Shown here piece by piece: positions 34,597 to 44,483 of a stretch of 64,000 nt of DNA. The notes under the pieces were generated by a model. The model was not told the DNA's origin. It was given only the letters and a program-made list of their open reading frames with translations, and made no database searches. Numbering within the stretch: position 1 is the stretch's first letter; each line of letters opens with the position of its first letter. This DNA is from JBBROS01 sp038229135. GTDB taxonomy: Bacteria > Pseudomonadota > Alphaproteobacteria > Acetobacterales > Acetobacteraceae. The stretch is from the NCBI GenBank assembly GCA_038229135.1, contig JBBROS010000010.1, forward strand, positions 34,174 to 98,173, in the 5' to 3' direction. A program made the position numbers and the translations under genes.

Positions 34597-35145
34597 TCAG
34601 GACAGCTCCGCGAGACGGGCGCGCTCGGCATCCGAAAGCGGCGCGGGGGGGCCGGGGCGGCGGCGGTTGAACAGGATGGCGGCGGCGCCTGCGGCGAGGG
34701 CCAGGAGGGGGGAGGCCCAGAGGAGGGCGGTGGTGGCGTTCACCGGGGGGCGGAGGCGGACGAAGTCACCGTAGCGGGCGACGACCCAGTCGACGGCCTG
34801 CGTGTCCGTGTCCCCGGCGGCGATGCGGGTGCGGACGAGGCCGCGGAGGTCCTTCGCGAGGTCGGCGTTGGAGTCCTCGATGGACTCGTTCTGGCAGACG
34901 AGGCAGCGGAGCTGGCGGCCGACCTGTTGCGCGCGGACTTCCTGGGCCGGGTTGGGGAGCATCTCGGCGGGGTCGCTGACGGCGAGGGCGGGGGTGGCGA
35001 GACACAGTGACAAGAGCAGCACGGTTCGAGCGAGTGTTTTTACCGGGCCGTCATCGCGAGCGAAGCGTGGCGATCCAGGGGCCGACGGGCATGCTTCCTG
35101 GCCCCTGGATAGTGACGCCTTCGGCTCGCGATGACGAAGGCTCAT
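34597..35145 (-). CDS. ccmH: Cytochrome c maturation protein CcmH, with a repeat-encoded N-terminal extension
   Basis: Thiol-reductase component of haem ligation in the periplasm. The mature domain shows the diagnostic RCLVCQN with its CxxC pair, QSIED-like ESIEDSNADLAKDLR, and YGDFVRLRPP, then a single C-terminal membrane helix. The start is odd. The only ATG in frame is at 35145, overlapping the ccmG stop (ATGA). Between it and the signal peptide (TLARTVLLLSLCLATPALA) lie about 33 residues encoded by a copy of the 88-bp repeat, open in this frame. Alternatively a GTG at 35022 starts inside the signal peptide and gives 141 residues, nearer the usual length. The core assignment is secure; the start is not. 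Confidence 0.88.
   Translation of the reverse strand: MSLRHREPKASLSRGQEACPSAPGSPRFARDDGPVKTLARTVLLLSLCLATPALAVSDPAEMLPNPAQEVRAQQVGRQLRCLVCQNESIEDSNADLAKDLRGLVRTRIAAGDTDTQAVDWVVARYGDFVRLRPPVNATTALLWASPLLALAAGAAAILFNRRRPGPPAPLSDAERARLAELS
35049..35136. repeat. Dispersed ~88-bp imperfect palindrome, copy 4, inside the start of ccmH
   Basis: Well-preserved copy with arms CGTCATCGCGAGCG and CGGCTCGCGATGACG. It lies between the ccmG stop and the ccmH signal peptide and is open in the ccmH frame, so it would be translated if ccmH starts at the coupled ATG. Confidence 0.85.
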
Positions 35146-35702
35146 GCCAGCGCCTTCAGCTTGGGGCGGAGCTGCTCGTTGGCCACGTCCGGGGTGATGG
35201 GGCCGGCGGTGCGCCAGCGGATGATGCCGTTGGCGTCGAGCAGGTAGGATTCCGGCACGCCGTAGACGCCCCATTCGATGGCGACGCGGCCGGGTAGGTC
35301 GGCGGCGATGCGGGCGAAGGGGTTGCCGTTGCGGGTGAGGAAGGCCGTGGCGGCGTTGGGCTGGTCCTTGTAGGCGATGCCCCAGATGGGCAGGCCGTCG
35401 CGCTGGAGCGCCATGAGCTCGGGGTGTTCCACGAGGCACGGGACGCACCAGCTGGCGAAGAAGTTGACGAGCACCGGGCGGCCCTGGGAGGCGAGGGTGG
35501 CCGCGTCGAAGCCCTGGAATTGGGCCAGCCCGGGCAGGGAGAAGTCGGGCGGGCGGCGTCCTATGAGCTGGCTCGGGACCTCGTGCGGGTCGAACCGGCC
35601 CTGCTTCATGCGGCCGAGCACGGTGTAGAAGCCGGCGCCGGCCAGCGCGACGGCGCCGAACGGGGCGAGCAGCAGGGCGCGGCGCCGGGCGAGTGGACTC
35701 AT
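35142..35702 (-). CDS. ccmG: Thiol:disulfide interchange protein CcmG/DsbE
   Basis: Membrane-anchored periplasmic thioredoxin that keeps apocytochrome c cysteines reduced for haem attachment. The 186-residue protein has an N-terminal signal anchor (about 8-29) and a thioredoxin fold with FFASWCVPCLVEHPEL, giving the redox pair C86 and C89. The glutamate and cis-proline segment GVYGVPESYLLD is typical of CcmG. Its ATG overlaps the ccmF stop. Its stop overlaps the candidate ccmH ATG. Confidence 0.95.
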   Translation of the reverse strand: MSPLARRRALLLAPFGAVALAGAGFYTVLGRMKQGRFDPHEVPSQLIGRRPPDFSLPGLAQFQGFDAATLASQGRPVLVNFFASWCVPCLVEHPELMALQRDGLPIWGIAYKDQPNAATAFLTRNGNPFARIAADLPGRVAIEWGVYGVPESYLLDANGIIRWRTAGPITPDVANEQLRPKLKALA

Positions 35703-37669
35703 GCGGGCTGCACGCCGGAGCCGGCCGAGCGGGCCCGGGTTGGGGCGCCCACGCGGACCCGGCGGTCCAGCAGGCTGAGGCCGCCGCCCAGCGACATGAT
35801 GAGGGCGCCGACCCAGATCCAGGGCGCGAGCGGGTTGTAGTGCAGGCGCATCAGGGCCGCCCCCTCCCGCTCCTCGCCGAGCACGGCGTAGATGTCGGCC
35901 ATGCCGTTGGTATGGATGGCGGCTTCGGTGGTGGTCATCTTCTGCACGGGGAAGCTGCGGCGGGACGGCTCCATGCGGGCCACCAGCTCCCCATTGCGAA
36001 GGATGCGCATGGTGGCGACGCGCTCGGCGTAGTTGGGGCCGGCTTCGTCGCGCAGGCTGTCCAGCGCCCAGGTGTAGCCGGCGCTCTCGGCGCTCTCGCC
36101 GGGGTGGAGGAGGACGACGCGCTCGGTAGCAAGCGACATGCCGGCGACGCCTGCGACGAGCACGCCCATGCCGGCATGGCCGAGGGTCGTGCCGAACACG
36201 CTGAGCCGTAGCCCGGCGAAGCGGACCCAGCTTTCGCCGAGGCTCGTGCGGAAGAGCCGGGTACGCTCCACGATCTCGGCGAACGAGCCGAGGATGAGCC
36301 ATGCGGCTGCGCCGAACGCGAGGGCGGGGAACGCTTTGGCCGGGCCGAGGGCGGCGGTGAGGCCGACCGCCAGCGCCACTATGGCGGCCCACCAGAGGCG
36401 GATCAGGGCCGGCGCCAGGCGCGCACGCTTCCAGGCGAGGCCAGGGGCCACGACCATGGCGAGCAGGAGCGGGATGCTGAGCGGCAGCACGGTCGCGTTG
36501 AAAAAGGGCGCGCCGACCGAGATCTTTGCGCCGAACACGAAATCGGCGACCAGCGGATAAAGCGTCCCGGTGATGACGACGGCGGCGATGCTGCAGAGGA
36601 GCACGTTGTTCAGCACGAGCGCGCCCTCCCGCGACAGGGGTGCGAACAGGCCGCTGGCGGCGAGGACGGGGGCGCGGAAGGCGAAGAGCAGCAGCGAGCC
36701 GCCGATGACGAGGCCGAGGAGGCCGAGGATGAACACGCCGCGCGTGGGGTCGTTGGCGAAGGCGTGGACGGAGTTGAGGATGCCCGACCGGACCAGGAAC
36801 GTGCCGGAGAGGCTCAGCGAGAAGGTGCCGATGGCGAGGAGGACGGTCCAGACCTTCAGGGCCTCGCGCTTCTCCACCACGATGGCGGAGTGCAACAGGG
36901 CGGTGCCCGTCAGCCAGGGGAGGAGGGAGGCGTTCTCCACCGGGTCCCAGAACCAGAAGCCGCCCCAGCCGAGCTCGTAATAGGCCCACCAGGAGCCGAG
37001 CGCGATGCCGCCCGTGAGCAGGCACCAGGAGGCGAGCGTCCAGGGGCGGACCCAGCGGCCCCAGGCGGCGTCGATCCGGCCCTCGAGCAGGGCGGCGACG
37101 GCGAAGGCGAAGGGCACGGCGAAGCCGACATAGCCGGCGTAGAGGATGGGGGGGTGGAAGGCGAGGCCCGCGTCCTGCAGGAGCGGGTTCATGTCCCGCC
37201 CGTCGAACGGCGGCGGCCAGATGCGGTTGAAGGGGTTGCTGGCGAGTAGGCAGAACAGGAGGAACCCGACCGAGGAGCCGCCGAGGACGCCGATGACGCG
37301 GGCGCGAAGGGCCGAGGGCAGGCCGCGCCCGAAGGCTGCGACGGCGCCGCCGCACAGCGCCAGGATGAGGCCCCAGAGCAGGATGCTGCCCTCGTGGTTC
37401 CCCCAGGTGCCGGTGACCTTGTAGAGCAGCGGCTTCAGCGTGTGGCTGTTCTCGGCGACGTTCTGCACCGTGAAGTCGTCGGCGACGCTGGCCCAGACGA
37501 GGGCGGCGGCGGCGGCGAGCAGGGCCAGGAGTTGGCCGAGCGCGAGGGCCGGGGCGGCGGCCATGAGGCGCGCATCGTTGCGATGGGCCCCCCAGATGGG
37601 CAGCACCGTCTGCGCGGCGGCGATGGCACAAGCCAAGGCGAGGGCGAAATGGCCGAGTTCGGGGATCAT
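35699..37669 (-). CDS. ccmF: Haem lyase subunit CcmF
   Basis: Large inner-membrane component of the System I cytochrome c haem lyase. The 656-residue protein has about 15 hydrophobic segments and the tryptophan-rich haem-handling motif WGGFWFWDPVENAS. The flanking conserved histidine regions include VTGTWGNHEGS and the FHPPILYAGY block. The long C-terminal periplasmic domain ends before a final helix and a short basic tail. Length is standard. Start ATG 37669 overlaps the ccmE stop. Confidence 0.97.
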   Translation of the reverse strand: MIPELGHFALALACAIAAAQTVLPIWGAHRNDARLMAAAPALALGQLLALLAAAAALVWASVADDFTVQNVAENSHTLKPLLYKVTGTWGNHEGSILLWGLILALCGGAVAAFGRGLPSALRARVIGVLGGSSVGFLLFCLLASNPFNRIWPPPFDGRDMNPLLQDAGLAFHPPILYAGYVGFAVPFAFAVAALLEGRIDAAWGRWVRPWTLASWCLLTGGIALGSWWAYYELGWGGFWFWDPVENASLLPWLTGTALLHSAIVVEKREALKVWTVLLAIGTFSLSLSGTFLVRSGILNSVHAFANDPTRGVFILGLLGLVIGGSLLLFAFRAPVLAASGLFAPLSREGALVLNNVLLCSIAAVVITGTLYPLVADFVFGAKISVGAPFFNATVLPLSIPLLLAMVVAPGLAWKRARLAPALIRLWWAAIVALAVGLTAALGPAKAFPALAFGAAAWLILGSFAEIVERTRLFRTSLGESWVRFAGLRLSVFGTTLGHAGMGVLVAGVAGMSLATERVVLLHPGESAESAGYTWALDSLRDEAGPNYAERVATMRILRNGELVARMEPSRRSFPVQKMTTTEAAIHTNGMADIYAVLGEEREGAALMRLHYNPLAPWIWVGALIMSLGGGLSLLDRRVRVGAPTRARSAGSGVQPA

Positions 37670-38181
37670 GAGGCGGTCCTGGTCGGGGTAGGCTTTGCGG
37701 GCTCGAGGGTGTTCCAGGTGGCGGCGGGGGGTGGGGGGCCCTCCTCCGGGCGCCACTGGCCGTTCTTCTTCAGCGCCTCGGCCACGTCCCGCGGCATGTA
37801 GGTCTCGTCGTGTTTGGCCAGCACCTCGGAGGCGCGGAAGGTGCCATCCGGCAGGAGGCGGCCGAGCGTGACCGCGCCCTGGCCCTCGCGGAACAGGTCG
37901 GGGAGGATGCCGCTGTAGGTCACGTCGACCGCGGCACGGCCATCGGTGATGCGGAAGCGGGAGACTGGGCTGGCCTTGTCGGCGCTGCGCTGGATGGACC
38001 CCGCTTCCACGAGGCCGCCGAGGCGCAGCGTGCGGCCGTTGGTGGTGTGCTGGGCGAGGTCGGACGGGGCCACGAAGAACACCAGGTTGTCGCTGAAGGC
38101 GCTGAGGCCGAGGGCGGTGGCGGAGCCGAGGCCGCCGACGCAGGCGAGCACGATCCAGAGGCGGCGGCGCTTGCGGGTCAT
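37666..38181 (-). CDS. ccmE: Haem chaperone CcmE
   Basis: Periplasmic haem carrier anchored by one N-terminal helix (about 8-29). The 171-residue protein has the OB-fold and the covalent haem-binding His at 124 in the VLAKHDETYMP motif, with the conserved Tyr at 128. The preceding LRLGGLVEAGS block is also typical. The C-terminal tail is Pro-rich. It overlaps ccmD upstream and ccmF downstream, each by four bases. Confidence 0.96.
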   Translation of the reverse strand: MTRKRRRLWIVLACVGGLGSATALGLSAFSDNLVFFVAPSDLAQHTTNGRTLRLGGLVEAGSIQRSADKASPVSRFRITDGRAAVDVTYSGILPDLFREGQGAVTLGRLLPDGTFRASEVLAKHDETYMPRDVAEALKKNGQWRPEEGPPPPAATWNTLEPAKPTPTRTAS

Positions 38182-38318
38182 TCTGCTTGCATCCGGGGGT
38201 CGATCGCGGCCAGGCGGCGGCGGGCGGCGCCGAGCCGCTGCCAGGCAAGGATGCCGAGCAGGACAGGGACGCCGACGCCGAGGGCGTAGCTGGCGGCGAT
38301 GAAGGGAAGGTGGGTCAT
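38178..38318 (-). CDS. ccmD: Haem exporter protein CcmD
   Basis: A 46-residue membrane protein translated from ATG 38318. It begins MTHLPFIAASYALG, has one hydrophobic helix (about residues 7-28), then a basic stretch (WQRLGAARRRLAAID), which is the CcmD pattern. CcmD stabilises CcmC and helps release haem-loaded CcmE. Its ATGA overlap with ccmE and position directly after ccmC support the call. It is short enough to be missed by length-filtered gene finding. Confidence 0.9.
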   Translation of the reverse strand: MTHLPFIAASYALGVGVPVLLGILAWQRLGAARRRLAAIDPRMQAE

Positions 38319-38327
38319 GCGTTCACC

Positions 38328-39098
38328 TCAGGCGCGCTCGACTTGCGCCATCAGCAGCCCGCGGATGCGCCGCTCCATGACGGCGGCGCGGAGCCGGCCG
38401 ACCACGATGGCGGCGAAGGCCAGCGTGGCGCCGAGCGCGCATGCGAGCAGCGGCCACAGCATGTCCCGATGCATGCCGGAGGCACTGGTGAGGCGGATGG
38501 AACTGGTCTGGTGCAGAGTGTTCCACCAGTCGACGCTGAACTTGATGATGGGGAGGTTGATCGCGCCAGCGAGCGCCAGGATGGCGCCGGCCCGGGCGCC
38601 GCGCACCGGGTCGTCGAAGGCGCGGACCAGGGCGATGTGGCCGAGATACAGGAAGAAGAGCACCAGCACGGAGGTCAGCCGTGCGTCCCACACCCACCAG
38701 GTGCCCCACATGGGCTTGCCCCACAGGCTGCCGGTGGTGAGGCAGACTGCAGTGAAGGCGGCGCCCACGGGGCCGATCTCGATGGCGGCGAGGTCGGCCA
38801 GCGGGTGGCGCCACACGAGCGAGGCGAAGGCGCAGAGGGCGAGGGAGGCATATCCGGCCGAGGCCAGCCAGGCGGAGGGCACGTGGATGTACATGATCCG
38901 CACGCTGTCGCCCTGTTGCCAGTCGGCCGGGGCGAGGACGAGGCCCCAGAGCAGGCCGCCGCCGAGGAGCAGGATTGCGGGCACCGTGAGCCAGGGCTGC
39001 ACCGTGGCGGCCAAGCGCAGGAATCGGCCAGGGTTGGCGAACCTGTGCAGGTTTCGCGCCGGGCGGGCAGCGACGGGGGATTGGGTCTGGGCGCTCAC
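38328..39098 (-). CDS. ccmC: Haem exporter protein CcmC
   Basis: Inner-membrane haem-handling protein that loads haem onto CcmE. The 256-residue protein has six transmembrane helices and the tryptophan-rich WGTWWVWDARLTS motif, flanked by conserved periplasmic histidines in MYIHVPSAW and the DWWNTLHQTSS region. The start is taken as GTG at 39098. No strong ribosome-binding site is visible, and the frame is open further upstream over the divergent EVE gene. It is the first ccm gene here; ccmA and ccmB, usually upstream, are not in the window. Confidence 0.94.
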   Translation of the reverse strand: MSAQTQSPVAARPARNLHRFANPGRFLRLAATVQPWLTVPAILLLGGGLLWGLVLAPADWQQGDSVRIMYIHVPSAWLASAGYASLALCAFASLVWRHPLADLAAIEIGPVGAAFTAVCLTTGSLWGKPMWGTWWVWDARLTSVLVLFFLYLGHIALVRAFDDPVRGARAGAILALAGAINLPIIKFSVDWWNTLHQTSSIRLTSASGMHRDMLWPLLACALGATLAFAAIVVGRLRAAVMERRIRGLLMAQVERA

Positions 39099-39182
39099 AG
39101 GGGGAAGATAACACCATTCCGCGCGCTTTGAAGGCACCGCGGCGCCGCTTACTGTGCAGTGCAGCAAGGAGGAGGGGAAAGC

Positions 39183-39644
39183 ATGGCCTATTGGCTGTTG
39201 AAGTCGGAGCCGGACGTGTTCGGCTGGCCGGACCAGGTGGCGCACGGGGTGGAGCCGTGGACAGGGGTGCGGAGCCACCAGGCAAAGGGGAACCTGGCGG
39301 CGATGAAGAATGGCGACCAGGCGTTCTTCTATCACTCCAACATCGGCAAGGAGATCGTCGGCGTCGTGGAGGTTGTGCGCGAGGCGTATCCGGACCCGAC
39401 GGACGAGAAGTGGGTGTGCGTGGACGTGCGCGCGGGCACGCCCCTGAAGCGGCCCGTGACGCTCGCGGAGTGCAAGGCCGACCCGGCGCTGGCGGGCATG
39501 GCGCTGGTGAAGTATTCGCGTCTGTCGGTCGCGCCCGTAACGGCGGCGGAATGGAAGCACATCAATGGGTTGAGCCGTAAGAAGGCGCCTGCTGGCGTGG
39601 CGAAGCCGCGGGCTGTAGGGTCCGGAAAAACGGAGACGCCCTGA
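39183..39644 (+). CDS. EVE domain-containing protein
   Basis: The 153-residue protein is a standalone EVE (PUA-like) domain, as in E. coli YgiM-distant and human THYN1 relatives that bind modified bases. It shows the family start MAYWLLKSEPD and the GVRSHQAKGNL block that lines the ligand cage. HSNIGKEIVGVVEVVREAYPD follows. A strong AAGGAGGAGG ribosome-binding site precedes the ATG at 39183. The last ~20 residues are a basic, probably disordered tail. The stop overlaps the ATG of the acetyl-CoA synthetase gene (TGATG), an arrangement common in Alphaproteobacteria. The physiological ligand is unknown. Confidence 0.9.
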   Translation: MAYWLLKSEPDVFGWPDQVAHGVEPWTGVRSHQAKGNLAAMKNGDQAFFYHSNIGKEIVGVVEVVREAYPDPTDEKWVCVDVRAGTPLKRPVTLAECKADPALAGMALVKYSRLSVAPVTAAEWKHINGLSRKKAPAGVAKPRAVGSGKTETP

Positions 39645-41575
39645 TGGCCGACGCGCTCTATCCCGTGCTGCCCGAGATTGCGGCGCACACCAGCCTCACG
39701 GCCGCGCAGCACGCCGAGTGGACGGCGGCGGCGAAGGCGGACCCGGCCGGCTACTGGCTCGGGCTGGCGAGGCGGATCGACTGGATGACACCGCCCACGG
39801 TGGCGCAGCAGGGCGAGTTCACCGGCGAGGCGCGCGTGACCTGGTATGAGGACGGGGTGCTGAACGCGTCGGCCAATTGCCTCGACCGGCACCTGGCGAC
39901 CCGAGGCGACCAGGTGGCGATCATCTGGGAGGGGGACGACCCGGGCGAGACACGCAGCGTGACGTATCGCGCGCTGCACGAGCAGGTGTGCCGGTTCAGC
40001 AACGTGCTGCTGGGGCTGGGGGTGCAGAAAGGCGACCGGGTGACGCTCTATCTGCCGATGGTGGTCGAGGCGGCGGTGGCGATGCTGGCGTGCGCGCGGG
40101 TGGGCGCGGTGCATGCCATCGTGTTCGGGGGCTTCTCGCCGGACAGCCTGGCGCAGCGGATGACGGATTGCGACAGCACGGTGCTGATCACGTCCGACGA
40201 GGGGCGGCGGGGCGGGCGCCGGGTGGCGCTGAAGACGAACGCGGACCTGGCGCTCGCGCAGTGCCCGGGGGTGAAGGCCGTCGTCGTCGTGGAGGTCACA
40301 GGCGCCAGCGTGCCCATGCAAGCCGGGCGGGACCATTCCTACGCGGCGTTGATGGCGCAGGCCTCGCCCGAGTGCGCGCCTGCGAAGATGGCCGCCGAGG
40401 ACCCCCTGTTCATCCTGTACACGTCCGGCAGCACCGGCAAGCCGAAGGGGGCGCTGCACACGACGGGTGGCTACATGGTCTGGGCCAGCTTCACGCACCA
40501 GCACGTGTTCGACTACCAGCCCGGCGAAATTTACTGGTGCACGGCGGATGTGGGCTGGGTGACGGGGCACACCTACATCGTCTATGGCCCACTCGCGAAC
40601 GGGGCGACCACGCTGATGTTCGAGGGGGTGCCGAACTACCCGGATAGTTCGCGCTTCTGGCAGGTGGTCGACAAGCACCAGGTCAACATCTTCTATACTG
40701 CGCCGACGGCCATCCGCTCCCTGATGCGGGAGGGCGACGGCCCGGTGAACGCCACGTCGCGCAAGAGTTTGCGGGTGCTCGGCAGCGTGGGGGAGCCGAT
40801 CAACCCCGAGGCGTGGAACTGGTATCACCAGGTGGTGGGCGACGGACGGTGCCCGATCGTGGACACGTGGTGGCAGACGGAGACGGGCGGGATATTGATC
40901 TCGCCGACGCCGGGTGCTGTGGCGCTGAAGCCGGGGTCGGCGACGCTGCCGCTGCCGGGCATCCTGCCGGTGCTGGTGGATGGCGAGGGCCACCGGCTCG
41001 AGGGCGTCGTCGAGGGCATGCTGTGCATCGAGCGGAGCTGGCCGGGGCAGATGCGGACGGTCTATCGGGACCATGAGCGGTTCGTGCAGACGTATTTCAG
41101 CACGTTCCCGGGCCTGTATTTCACGGGCGACGGGGCGCGGCGGGATGCGGACGGCTATTGGTGGATCACGGGCCGCGTGGACGACGTGATCAACGTGAGC
41201 GGGCACCGGATGGGCACGGCCGAGGTGGAGAGTGCGCTGGTGGCGCACCCCAAGGTGGCGGAGGCGGCCGTGGTCGGCTTCCCGCACGACATCAAGGGGC
41301 AGGGCATCTACGCCTACGTGACGTTGGTGAGCGGCGAGGAACCGACCGAGGCGCTGCGGAAGGAGCTGGTGGCCTGGGTGCGGCGAGAGATCGGGCCGAT
41401 CGCGAGCCCGGACGCAATCCAGTGGGCGCCGGGGCTGCCGAAGACCCGCTCGGGCAAGATCATGCGGCGGATCCTGCGCAAGATCGCGGCCAACGAGACG
41501 GAGGGGTTGGGCGACACGAGCACCTTGGCGGATCCGGGGGTGGTGACGGAGCTGGTGGCGAACCGGGTGGGGTAG
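39644..41575 (+). CDS. acs: Acetyl-CoA synthetase (AMP-forming)
   Basis: Activates acetate to acetyl-CoA through acetyl-adenylate in the cytoplasm. The 643-residue protein matches the family length. The adenylation signature LYTSGSTGKPKGALHTTGGY, the GWVTGH and VDTWWQTETGG blocks, and YFTGDGARRDADGYWWITGR are present. The C-terminal catalytic Lys lies in TRSGKIMRRILRK, the site of regulatory acetylation. No acetyltransferase or deacetylase gene is adjacent. The start overlaps the EVE stop by one base. Confidence 0.97.
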   Translation: MADALYPVLPEIAAHTSLTAAQHAEWTAAAKADPAGYWLGLARRIDWMTPPTVAQQGEFTGEARVTWYEDGVLNASANCLDRHLATRGDQVAIIWEGDDPGETRSVTYRALHEQVCRFSNVLLGLGVQKGDRVTLYLPMVVEAAVAMLACARVGAVHAIVFGGFSPDSLAQRMTDCDSTVLITSDEGRRGGRRVALKTNADLALAQCPGVKAVVVVEVTGASVPMQAGRDHSYAALMAQASPECAPAKMAAEDPLFILYTSGSTGKPKGALHTTGGYMVWASFTHQHVFDYQPGEIYWCTADVGWVTGHTYIVYGPLANGATTLMFEGVPNYPDSSRFWQVVDKHQVNIFYTAPTAIRSLMREGDGPVNATSRKSLRVLGSVGEPINPEAWNWYHQVVGDGRCPIVDTWWQTETGGILISPTPGAVALKPGSATLPLPGILPVLVDGEGHRLEGVVEGMLCIERSWPGQMRTVYRDHERFVQTYFSTFPGLYFTGDGARRDADGYWWITGRVDDVINVSGHRMGTAEVESALVAHPKVAEAAVVGFPHDIKGQGIYAYVTLVSGEEPTEALRKELVAWVRREIGPIASPDAIQWAPGLPKTRSGKIMRRILRKIAANETEGLGDTSTLADPGVVTELVANRVG

Positions 41576-41605
41576 GGCGGCCCTGGCCGGAGCCGCCCGT
41601 GCCGG

Positions 41606-42388
41606 TCAGCCTGCCATGCGGCGCCGGGCGAAGCCGATACCGGCCAGGCCTGCCGCAACGAGCGCCAGGCTGCCCGGCTCCGGCACTGGCGTAACGGCGA
41701 AGGACAGGCTGAACACGTCCGTGTTGGCCGAGAGCCCACTCGTGAACGTGTAGCCGGCGGCGGTGGTGAGGCCATTGAACCCAGCGAGTTCGGCGAAGTT
41801 GCGGCTGACGACGCCGTTCTGGGCCGTCCGCAGGTCGTTGTTGCCGATGGTGAGGAACGCAGCGGCGGTCGGGTCGAAGGTTTCGGACCCGGCGTCCCAG
41901 ATGTCTCGCGCCTTCTGCCCGATGCTGGTGATGAGGAGGTTCCCCGCGGAGTTGAGCACGCGAAACTCCGTGGGCGAGTCGTTGCCGATGAAGAAGTCGT
42001 TGCTGGGCAGGGCCATGGCGGCAAAGGTGAAGAACGGGTTGAGCACGGAATCGACGCGTATGGTGAAGCTGGCGATGGTGCCGGGGACGAGCACGCCGCC
42101 CACGGTGCCGAGCGTGGCGGTTGGGTCTGCGGCGGCGAAGGCGGGGAACCAGGCGCTGCCGCTGCCGCCTTCGGCGATGGAGATGATGGGGGCGGTGGCG
42201 GCCTGGCCGGTGTTGAAGGCGTCGAACGTGCCCGCATTGAAGCCGAATCGCAGGGGCGCGAAGGCTACGCCGTTGGCAGCCGCCAGATTGCGTGCGGTTA
42301 TGGTGACGTCGACGATGGCGGCATGGGCGGCGGCGGACAGGGCTGTCGTGGCGGCAAGGGCGGCGAGAAAGGTGCGAAGGCGGCGCAT
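41606..42388 (-). CDS. Secreted spondin-domain protein with PEP-CTERM anchor
   Basis: The 260-residue protein has a Sec signal peptide (MRRLRTFLAALAATTALSAAAHA) and a Spondin_N-like domain from about residue 27 (VTITARNLAAAN) to 200. It ends in a PEP-CTERM sorting signal: VPEPGS, a hydrophobic helix (LALVAAGLAGIGFA) and RRR. PEP-CTERM proteins are processed by an exosortase and usually go to the surface or extracellular polymer, often together with exopolysaccharide. No exosortase gene is in the window. ATG 42388 fits the signal peptide; the frame is open to 42472. Confidence 0.88.
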   Translation of the reverse strand: MRRLRTFLAALAATTALSAAAHAAIVDVTITARNLAAANGVAFAPLRFGFNAGTFDAFNTGQAATAPIISIAEGGSGSAWFPAFAAADPTATLGTVGGVLVPGTIASFTIRVDSVLNPFFTFAAMALPSNDFFIGNDSPTEFRVLNSAGNLLITSIGQKARDIWDAGSETFDPTAAAFLTIGNNDLRTAQNGVVSRNFAELAGFNGLTTAAGYTFTSGLSANTDVFSLSFAVTPVPEPGSLALVAAGLAGIGFARRRMAG

Positions 42389-42573
42389 GGGCGTCTCCTG
42401 GACAGTGCGGGATGGACGAGGGTGCTGGCCCGGCGCGCGGTCGTCCCCGCAGCGCCACACCGTCTTCGCCACGGCAACCTCCGAACGTTACGCGGCTGGG
42501 GCGTGCATTTCGAAAATATCGCGCTGTAACCCTGGGGTCCTCGAGACCGAAGAGGGTCGGTCCCGGAGGTTCC

Positions 42574-43044
42574 ATGTCCCATCCCGCTCGACTTGCTGCC
42601 GCCTTGCCGCTCATCTTGGCCCTGCTGCTGGGAGGTGCCGCAGCCCGGGCGGAGGAGATGATTGCCGTCCGGAGCGCGGCGCCGGTGGCCGACAGCATCG
42701 AGCGGCTGCGGACGGTGGCCGTTGCGGCCGGTTTCGCCGTGGTGGCGCGGGTGGACCATGCGAAGGCCGCGGCGTCGGTTGGCCTTGCGTTGCGGCCTAC
42801 GGAGGCGCTGATCTTCGGCAATCCGCGGGGCGGCACGCCGCTGATGCAATGCGACCAGCGGATAGGCTTGGACCTGCCGCTGCGGGCCTTGGCGTGGCAG
42901 GACGAGGGCGGGCAGGTGTGGCTGGGCATGACGGACCCGAAGGCCTTGCGGGTGCGCTATGGGCTCGGCGCCACCTGCGACGGGCCGCTCGGCGCGATGG
43001 AGGCGGGGGTGCGGCGGCTGCTGGAGAGGGCGACGGCGCGCTGA
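42574..43044 (+). CDS. Secreted DUF302-family protein
   Basis: The 156-residue protein has a signal peptide (MSHPARLAAALPLILALLLGGAAARA) and a DUF302 domain. Recognisable parts are MIAVRSAAPVADSIERL, RVDHAKAAASVGLALRPTEALIFGNPRGGTPLMQ and a C-terminal MTDPKALRVRYGL block. The family's function is unknown. A GGAGG ribosome-binding site at about 42565 supports the ATG at 42574. It is divergent from the PEP-CTERM gene and convergent with argG. Confidence 0.87.
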   Translation: MSHPARLAAALPLILALLLGGAAARAEEMIAVRSAAPVADSIERLRTVAVAAGFAVVARVDHAKAAASVGLALRPTEALIFGNPRGGTPLMQCDQRIGLDLPLRALAWQDEGGQVWLGMTDPKALRVRYGLGATCDGPLGAMEAGVRRLLERATAR

Positions 43045-43081
43045 CTCGTGCCGAGCGCGCTCGCCGCGACCCCTCCCCCGG

Positions 43082-43102
43082 CCCCTCCCGCAAGGGGAGG
43101 GG
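43082..43102. repeat. Short C/G palindrome between convergent genes
   Basis: Perfect 8-bp stem (43082-43089 with 43095-43102) with a 5-base loop, between the DUF302 and argG stops. Placed to end transcription from both directions. Same family as at 14300 and 17620. Confidence 0.5.
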
Positions 43103-43114
43103 GGACGATTCTTG

Positions 43115-44353
<1,239 letters not shown>

Positions 44354-44483
44354 CGCTGGTCCTGAGAGGTTCGGGCTCGGCTCGGTATCCCCCACGCACC
44401 GGGCGGGGGCAAGCCCGTTAGGTCCGTCTTAGCAGTCTGCGCCTACAAGCGCCGTGACGCCCTCCTTGCGCGAGACGCTCCCC

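Noticed and set aside
33616..39098. Complete ccmABCDEFGHI operon
   Set aside because: Only ccmC to ccmI are present. Upstream of ccmC is the divergent EVE gene, so ccmA and ccmB must be elsewhere.
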